DNA of 64,000 nucleotides, from positions 186,001 through 250,000 of the forward strand of contig JAIPEN010000004.1 of NCBI GenBank assembly GCA_021737145.1, read 5' to 3'. The notes beneath the pieces are model-generated. The model was not told the DNA's origin. It saw nothing but the letters and a program-made list of their open reading frames with translations, and searched no databases. The DNA comes from Desulfarculaceae bacterium (GTDB lineage: Bacteria; Desulfobacterota; Desulfarculia; Desulfarculales; Desulfarculaceae). The position numbers were made by a program, and so were the translations under genes. Shown here in pieces: positions 60,912 through 64,000 of this stretch; position 1 is the first letter of the stretch; the number at the start of each line of letters is the position of its first letter.

Positions 60912-61552
60912 CGGGTTAGCCGGGCCACCATGAGGTTGGTCAGAGCCAAGACGCCGTCCAGGGCCAAATGGTGGTGGGCATGGGCGTCCACCCCGATCAC
61001 CGCCCTGGGGCTGAACTCGTCATCCCCGCCCCAGAGCAGGGCGTACAGGGGGATCATGGGCAGGCCCGGGATCATGATGCCCACGTCGCCGCCTTCGCAG
61101 GGCGCGGGGTTCAGCAGCGCGGCCGCGTCCAGCAGCTTGGCCGGGTCGGAGCCGAAACGCTCCTCCAAGGGGCCCGTGTTCACCGCGTGGGGTCCCTGTT
61201 TCTGGAAAAACATGGAGCCGCCGGGCAGCTCGTGGGGGGTGATCATGCTCCCGGCCGGAGGCACCCCCAGGCTTTTGCCCAGGGTGCTCACCAGGACCAT
61301 GCCCGCCTGAAAGGAGATGCGGCGTTCGGGATCGTCGACCAGGCTGATGCGCCGCGCGCCGGGCTCCACCCGGTAGTCCCGGCCCAACAGGGGCAGGACA
61401 TAGGCCGCGCCGTCCCAGGTTGCGCCCACGGCCTGGGCCGCCTGCTCCGGCGGCCGGGCCTCCAGGTCGTCCCAGGTCTGGGAGGCGATGTCCTCGGCCC
61501 AGCGGAAGAGCTGGTTGTCGTCGAAGTCGGTGGGCCGGTTGGGCTCTGCCAT
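60908..61552 (-). CDS. DUF3786-like protein
   Basis: This 214-residue protein has segments typical of DUF3786: GRDYRVEPGARRISL, LVSTLGKSLGVPPAGSMITPHELPGGSMFFQKQGPH and a late GVDAHAHHHLALDGVLALTNLM. The chosen ATG at 61552 has GGGG about eight bases upstream. The earlier GTG at 61582 overlaps the accAD end. The function is unknown; such genes occur mainly in anaerobes. It is five bases from the accAD stop. Confidence 0.78.
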   Translation of the reverse strand: MAEPNRPTDFDDNQLFRWAEDIASQTWDDLEARPPEQAAQAVGATWDGAAYVLPLLGRDYRVEPGARRISLVDDPERRISFQAGMVLVSTLGKSLGVPPAGSMITPHELPGGSMFFQKQGPHAVNTGPLEERFGSDPAKLLDAAALLNPAPCEGGDVGIMIPGLPMIPLYALLWGGDDEFSPRAVIGVDAHAHHHLALDGVLALTNLMVARLTR

Positions 61553-61556
61553 GGTT

Positions 61557-63431
61557 CTAGTCCCCATTCTCCAAATTGCCACTCTGCCGGCGGCGGTATA
61601 CCCGCATGCCCTTTTTCTTGGGCTCGCCGGAGCGCACCCGGGCGTAATACTCCAGATAGCGGGCCACGGCCCGGCGCATCTCTTGGCGGGGCACCACTTC
61701 CTGGATGCCCCGGATGTCGCCGTAATAGCCCTCGTAGCGCATGGTGTCGCCCGAGGCGGTCACCAGGCTGTCCGAGCGCACCATCTCCTCCTGCACCTCG
61801 AAGCCCCGCGCCTTCATCACCCGGGGGCCGGTGAAGATGACCAGGGCCCCGGGCTCGGCCAGGCACACGTCGCCCAGGGCGGCATAGGAGGCGATGGCCC
61901 CGCCGGTGGCCGGGTCGGCCAGGATGGAGATGAAGGGCACGCCGGCCCGCTTGAGGCGCTCCACCGCGGCCACGGTCTTGTACATCTGCATCAAGGCCAC
62001 GATGCCCTCGTAGAGCCGGGCCCCGCCCGAGCAGCACACGCTGACCAGGGGCCACTTCTTGCGCAGGGCGTACTCCACGGCCAGGCGGAACTTCTCGCCG
62101 AAGACCACCCCCATGGAGCCGCCCGCAAAGGCGAAGTCGCTCAGGGCCAGCACCGTGGGGTAGCCGTAAAGGGTGGCATGGGCGGTGACCAGGGACTCGT
62201 TGAACGAGGAGTGCTTTTTCTGCTTCTTGAGGAAGTCGCGGTAATAGTCGTGCAGATCCTCGGCGGGCAGCAGATCGGACACGGTCATGTTGCGGAACAG
62301 CTCGTGAAAGCTGCCCGGGTCGGCCAGGGCGCTTATCCAGCCCGCCGCGTCCAGCACATGGCGTTTGCCGCACTGGGGGCAGGTCTGGAAGTTCTTGAGG
62401 TAGTCCTCCAGGGGGATGAGGGCCCCGCAGCCGTCCCCGGCCGCGCCCTCGGTCTCCTGGCCGCAGCGCACCAGGGGCTGGCCCGGCTCGATCACCGTGC
62501 CGTCGCCGTAGTTTTCATCCAGGTGGATGGTGGCCCCGCTGGGGTCGGAGATGATCTTGAGCTTGGCGGGCGGCTTGTAGAACTGCTTGAGGGGCCGCTC
62601 GATGAAGCGCTTGATCTCGAAGAACTTGCCCCGGTCGATCACCCCCAGCTCGTCGGCCGTCTCCAGCCGCTTGTCCATGAGCTTGTCCAGGCGGCGGCGC
62701 AGCAGGTCCTTGATGGAGCGCTCCAGATAGCCCTGGATGTTCTCGGCCAGGCCGTCGGCGTCCATGACGCTCTTGGTCTGGGGGATCAGGGAGTCCACCA
62801 CATTGAAGTGCCTGAGGTGCTTGCCCGTGGACTTGCTCACCTGCAGGGCCTCGTCGATGCGGGCCGGGTCGCGGAAGATGATGGCCGCCACCGACTCCGG
62901 GGGCGCGGTGGCGTACATGGCGTCTTCCACCGACGCCCGGCGGTCGGCCACCTGCAGGGCCAGGGCCCCGCCCGAACCGCCCTCGCCCAGCACGATGCTG
63001 ATGGTGCGGATGGGCACGTTGAGGTAGGCCCGGATCAGATGGGCGATGAAAAACGCCTGCAAGCGCTGGGCGGAGTACATGGAGATGTCCGCCCCGTAGG
63101 TGTCGATCAGCGACAGCAGAATCGCGTCCTCGTGGGGGCCGCTGTCCGTGAGCTGGCGCAGCATCCGAAGCACCTGGGAATGCTCGTCCGCGTTGAGCAT
63201 GCCCCAGTTGAGCTTGCCCACGTCCTGGGCCGAGCGGAACTTCTCGGGCTTGGGCTTTTGCTGGGCCACCACGTAGATCCGCTTGTCAGCCAGGTGCCCC
63301 TCGCCCATGATCAGGTTGTCGCCCTCGGCCTGATAGTCGCGGAAGTCGGCGAACACCCGTTGGATCACGTCAGAGGCCCGGGGCCGGAACGGATGCCGGG
63401 TGCGGTTTTTAAAAATCTCTATGAGTTGCAA
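61557..63431 (-). CDS. Fused acetyl-CoA carboxylase carboxyltransferase (AccA-AccD)
   Basis: This 624-residue fusion transfers CO2 from carboxybiotin to acetyl-CoA. The N-terminal half (about 1-255) is AccA-like: RTRHPFRPRASDVIQRVF, LIDTYGADI, IVLGEGGSGGALAL. The C-terminal half (about 310-600) is AccD-like: a four-Cys zinc site (CGQ, GCG, CPQCGK), SDFAFAGGSMGVVFGEK, CCSGGARLYEGIVALMQM and PATGGAIASYAALGD. The order alpha then beta is as read from N to C. AccB and AccC are not in the window. Two DUF genes follow closely. Confidence 0.92.
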   Translation of the reverse strand: MQLIEIFKNRTRHPFRPRASDVIQRVFADFRDYQAEGDNLIMGEGHLADKRIYVVAQQKPKPEKFRSAQDVGKLNWGMLNADEHSQVLRMLRQLTDSGPHEDAILLSLIDTYGADISMYSAQRLQAFFIAHLIRAYLNVPIRTISIVLGEGGSGGALALQVADRRASVEDAMYATAPPESVAAIIFRDPARIDEALQVSKSTGKHLRHFNVVDSLIPQTKSVMDADGLAENIQGYLERSIKDLLRRRLDKLMDKRLETADELGVIDRGKFFEIKRFIERPLKQFYKPPAKLKIISDPSGATIHLDENYGDGTVIEPGQPLVRCGQETEGAAGDGCGALIPLEDYLKNFQTCPQCGKRHVLDAAGWISALADPGSFHELFRNMTVSDLLPAEDLHDYYRDFLKKQKKHSSFNESLVTAHATLYGYPTVLALSDFAFAGGSMGVVFGEKFRLAVEYALRKKWPLVSVCCSGGARLYEGIVALMQMYKTVAAVERLKRAGVPFISILADPATGGAIASYAALGDVCLAEPGALVIFTGPRVMKARGFEVQEEMVRSDSLVTASGDTMRYEGYYGDIRGIQEVVPRQEMRRAVARYLEYYARVRSGEPKKKGMRVYRRRQSGNLENGD

Positions 63432-63666
63432 ACCTGCCTCCCAAAGCCAGGCGGCTCAAGACGGGCCGTGGTCCAACAGCCCGGGGCCGCGCTGGATTTG
63501 GATTAATCCTATTGAAGGGGGGGCGGGGTGTCAAGTTACCGGCCAGGCTGTAAAAAACTTGCCGCGCCGGGCCGAGGCGGCCCCTGAAAACACTTGCCAG
63601 GGTGCGGGCGCTCTGTTATAAATCGCACCTACTCCGTCCGGCGCCTAGGCCCGGCCGGGGCCATGT

Positions 63667-63745
63667 GGTGGCTATAGCTCAGTTTGGTTAGAGCGCCAGG
63701 TTGTGGCCCTGGAGGCCGAGGGTTCAAGTCCCTCTAGCCACCCCA
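63667..63745 (+). tRNA. tRNA-His (anticodon GUG)
   Basis: The acceptor GTGGCTA (63668-63674) pairs with TAGCCAC, with G at -1 (63667) opposite C73, as in tRNA-His. CCA is encoded (63743-63745). The anticodon stem CCAGG/CCTGG has loop TTGTGGC (anticodon GTG). The T arm has GTTCAAGTC. The gene lies next to a probable integrase. Confidence 0.96.
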
Positions 63746-63790
63746 CTTTTATAAGTATTTCATATACTTACAAGACCTAGGCCGCTCAAC

Positions 63791-63818
63791 CCCGTTCCCC
63801 CCAAAAATAGGGGGCGGG
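63791..63818. repeat. Hairpin between tRNA-His and integrase
   Basis: CCCG-tt-CCCCC and GGGGG-CGGG form a stem with a small bulge around an A-rich loop. It may end tRNA transcription or separate it from the integrase. No long T-run follows. Confidence 0.4.
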
Positions 63819-63865
63819 ACTGAAACAGGCTTACGATGATGGCTTGCCTTGGGAAAGGGCAGGCC

Positions 63866-64000
63866 ATGTCTGTTTCCAAGGTCTGGGTCGAAGCCAACCG
63901 CAACCTCAAAACCACCACCTACTCAACTCGCTGGACCGCCGAAGACGGCAAACGGGGCAGGCGCACCTTCAAGCGCCGCTGGGAAGCCGAGGCCCTGAGG
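63866..64000 (+). CDS. Probable site-specific integrase, N-terminal part (cut by window edge)
   Basis: The first 45 codons are visible. After a short beginning they read YSTRWTAEDGKRGRRTFKRRWEAEA, the DNA arm-binding beta-sheet pattern at the N-terminus of many tyrosine recombinases. ATG at 63866 is preceded by GGGAAAGGGCAGG. The gene lies 121 bp after the tRNA-His 3' end and reads away from it, a usual arrangement when a tRNA is the attachment site. The catalytic part is outside the window. Confidence 0.65.
   Translation, partial: MSVSKVWVEANRNLKTTTYSTRWTAEDGKRGRRTFKRRWEAEALR

Noticed and set aside
1..64000. CRISPR arrays, insertion sequences or rRNA genes
   Set aside because: No regularly spaced repeats, transposase frames or rRNA sequence were seen on reading through the window.

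Overview
The window is high-GC DNA with tightly packed operons. Its gene content points to an anaerobic, probably sulfate-reducing member of the Desulfobacterota (Desulfarculus-like). The pointers are a Tat-exported periplasmic [NiFe] hydrogenase, metal-chelatase and cobalamin-type genes, TRAP transport, a sulfite-releasing sulfonate enzyme (Xsc) and a fused AccA-AccD. The taxonomic placement is inference; no rRNA gene is present.

Layout. 1-6016 (- strand): start of a ParA ATPase, then the conserved queA-tgt-yajC-secD-secF group. 6017-12694: small zinc-ribbon and membrane proteins, then a MacA-like adaptor, ABC ATPase and two MacB-type permeases (+). 12782-16492 (-): hydrogenase operon hynB-hynA-protease-hypC-double zinc ribbon. 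16879-21081 (+): AAA+/VWA chelatase fusion, DUF2284 protein, a low-GC insert and a ChlI-type ATPase. 21336-33994: AEC transporter, an NtrC-like activator lacking the phospho-acceptor Asp, a glycine-zipper lipoprotein, a CobD-like enzyme, a second tripartite efflux operon (DsbA-like, TolC, PAS-adaptor fusion, ATPase, permease), a diguanylate cyclase and a lipoprotein.

34123-52771 is the accessory catabolic region and the most interesting part. A - strand run (TPP enzyme, SDR, hydroxyacid/hydroxyacyl-CoA dehydrogenase, TRAP DctP-Q-M, GntR regulator, a second TPP enzyme, ackA, xsc) starts from a divergent promoter region with a perfect palindromic operator. A + strand run (third unassigned TPP enzyme, then two SDR-alcohol dehydrogenase pairs and a broken DMT transporter) leaves the other side. 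Xsc plus acetate kinase implies sulfoacetaldehyde to acetyl phosphate plus sulfite, then acetate plus ATP. The upstream substrate and the roles of the three other TPP enzymes cannot be read from the sequence.

52768-54148 (-): DAHP synthase preceded by a complete attenuator, consisting of promoter, Tyr-rich leader peptide, alternative hairpins and intrinsic terminator. 54444-59862: envelope sugar-lipid genes (HAD-UbiA fusion, GtrA, DUF362, large glycosyltransferase). 60378-63431 (-): tRNA-Arg(CCU), two Cys-rich/DUF proteins and AccA-AccD. 63667-64000: tRNA-His followed by the start of a probable integrase, which looks like the left edge of an integrated island.
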